This document shows positions 53,415-54,414 of a stretch of DNA of 54,414 bases, piece by piece; the first letter of the stretch is position 1, and the number at the start of each line of letters is the position of its first letter. The notes under the pieces were generated by a model. It saw only the letters and a program-made list of their open reading frames with translations, was not told the DNA's origin and ran no database searches. A program made the translations under genes and the position numbers. The stretch comes from Methanosarcina sp. Ant1. Lineage in GTDB: Archaea; Halobacteriota; Methanosarcinia; Methanosarcinales; Methanosarcinaceae. Location: positions 1 to 54,414 of the forward strand of contig MDTP02000006.1 in NCBI GenBank assembly GCA_001714685.2, read 5' to 3'.

Positions 53415-54101
53415 ATGGACAGACCTTTTATTTTTATCAATTCTGCTATGTCAGCTGACGGCAAACTCTCAACAAAGGAAAGAAAACAGGTAAGGATCTC
53501 CGGAAAACTTGATTTTGGAAGAGTGGATGAGCTCAGAGCTCAGGCCGATGCAATCATGGTAGGGATCGGAACTGTCCTCTCAGATGATCCAAGCTTAACC
53601 GTAAAATCTCCAGAAAGGAAAGCTGCCAGAAAAGCCGTCGGAAAAAGTGAAAATCCAGTGAGAATTATCGTGGATAGCGCAGCGAGAACCCCACTGGATG
53701 CAGATATTTTCAAAAAAGGGGAAGGAATAAGGATCATTGCAGTTTCAAATGCAGCTCCTGCCGAAAATGTAGAAAAGCTGGAAAAAAAAGCTCTTGTTAT
53801 CAAAACAGGGACTAATAAAGTCGATCTCTCAGAGCTTGCAGGAAATTTAAAGGAAATAGGCATAAACACTCTTATGGTAGAGGGAGGTGCAACTCTTAAC
53901 TGGGGAATGCTTTCCGCAGGCCTCGTTGATGAAATCTATACTTTTGTAGGAAATCTAATCATAGGAGGGGCTACATCACCAACTTTTACTGATGGAGAGG
54001 GATTTTTAGAAGCCGAAATGCTTGACCTTGAACTGCTCTCTATCGACAAAATCGAAGAGGGAGTGCTCCTTAAATGGAAAGTCAAAGGGAAAAGAAAATG
54101 A
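53415..54101 (+). CDS. Archaeal riboflavin-pathway reductase (diaminohydroxy-ribosylaminopyrimidine phosphate reductase)
   Basis: 228 residues, a stand-alone RibD-C domain: INSAMSADGKLSTKERKQVR, DAIMVGIGTVLSDDPSLTVK, IIVDSAARTPLDADIF, LMVEGGATLNWGMLSAGLVD. It reduces the ribosyl side chain of the 2,5-diamino pyrimidine intermediate with NAD(P)H, an early step of archaeal riboflavin/F420 precursor synthesis. GGAG lies seven bases before the ATG. Confidence 0.92.
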   Translation: MDRPFIFINSAMSADGKLSTKERKQVRISGKLDFGRVDELRAQADAIMVGIGTVLSDDPSLTVKSPERKAARKAVGKSENPVRIIVDSAARTPLDADIFKKGEGIRIIAVSNAAPAENVEKLEKKALVIKTGTNKVDLSELAGNLKEIGINTLMVEGGATLNWGMLSAGLVDEIYTFVGNLIIGGATSPTFTDGEGFLEAEMLDLELLSIDKIEEGVLLKWKVKGKRK

Positions 54102-54156
54102 GACATTGCTTCTTAATTTATTTTTGCCGTCAATAAATATTCCAATTTTATTCAGC

Positions 54157-54300
54157 CTTGATTTAGCACTTCTACAATTTCTCTTTAATCTTGATTTGCC
54201 ACTTCTATAATTTTTATTTAACCTTGATTTACTACTTTTATAATTTTTAATTAACCTTGATTTACCACTTTTATAATTTTTATTTAACCTTGATTTAGTC
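54157..54300. repeat. 33-bp tandem repeat, four copies and a partial fifth
   Basis: Units beginning CTTGATTTA start at 54,157, 54,190, 54,223, 54,256 and 54,289 (partial), each continuing CCACTTTTATAATTTTTATT with changes. They lie downstream of the riboflavin reductase gene. On the minus strand the 33-base period yields an 11-residue Lys/Ser/Arg repeat in an open frame that also runs antisense into the reductase gene; this is most likely chance. The remaining bases to the window end hold nothing. Confidence 0.85.
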
Positions 54301-54414
54301 TTTCTTAGAGAGCGTCGTAAAAGTACAGAACTGTTAGATTTATAATAGAATGTTGCACTTTTCGTTTCTTTTCTATCCCAAATCAAATCACTTATATACG
54401 GTTAACACTTTCAT

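Overview
The window looks like a chromosomal segment of a methanogenic archaeon of the genus Methanosarcina. The evidence is an MsvR-type redox regulator with a matching binding box, the archaeal order L21e ribosomal protein - RNA polymerase subunit F - DUF655 - KsgA/Dim1 - HemK2-type methyltransferase, archaeal tRNA modification genes (trm1, trmY, pus10), an archaeal riboflavin-pathway reductase, leaderless promoters, long AT-rich intergenic regions and many small palindromic repeats. No rRNA, tRNA, CRISPR array or intact transposase gene was seen.

Layout. Positions 1-11,833 hold two phosphate-linked genes, a secreted alkaline phosphatase and a PsiE-like membrane protein, on either side of a six-gene minus-strand operon (10,086 down to 3,081). 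I read this operon as a compact type IV secretion/conjugation-like machine: a VirB2-like pilin candidate, a small unknown protein, a large membrane-anchored beta-helix surface protein, a VirB6/TrbL-like membrane protein, a VirB3-plus-VirB4-N-terminus-like protein, and a VirB4-type ATPase with a possible nuclease-like tail. All junctions overlap or are nearly zero. No relaxase or VirD4 coupling protein is present. A 44-bp inverted repeat brackets the operon. This is the most interesting system in the window.

Positions 12,077-17,964 carry stress and regulatory genes (universal stress protein, PspAA-PspA, MsvR, DUF2110 with a duplicated start, an acidic winged-helix regulator) and trm1. Positions 18,688-22,072 hold a repeat-stalk lipoprotein, an MgtC/DUF4010 membrane protein and a phosphoesterase. 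Positions 22,222-28,488 are the translation and RNA-modification block. A Ca2+-type P-ATPase follows, and then a candidate structured RNA with a three-way junction (31,650-31,830). Positions 32,506-40,420 form a minus-strand surface-glycan cluster: a GT4-cupin fusion, a GH130 family protein, a GT4 fused to a helical domain, and a flippase, with a 16-bp tandem array upstream of the GT4/GH130 pair.

Positions 41,324-54,101 carry housekeeping and accessory genes: NudC, a DUF362 ferredoxin, DUF4177, an MTH938-like protein, a molbindin, a small Pro/Glu-rich protein next to a TIR-zinc-ribbon protein, DUF2795 and a decayed copy of it, an alkaline-phosphatase-superfamily hydrolase, a small Cys-rich protein, an amidohydrolase, a second universal stress protein, a four-CBS protein and the riboflavin reductase.

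Three genes appear to start at non-standard codons (ATA, CTG, ATA) placed 6-7 nt after strong Shine-Dalgarno sequences. Usual start rules would truncate them. All functional calls rest on reading motifs by eye; no database search was run.
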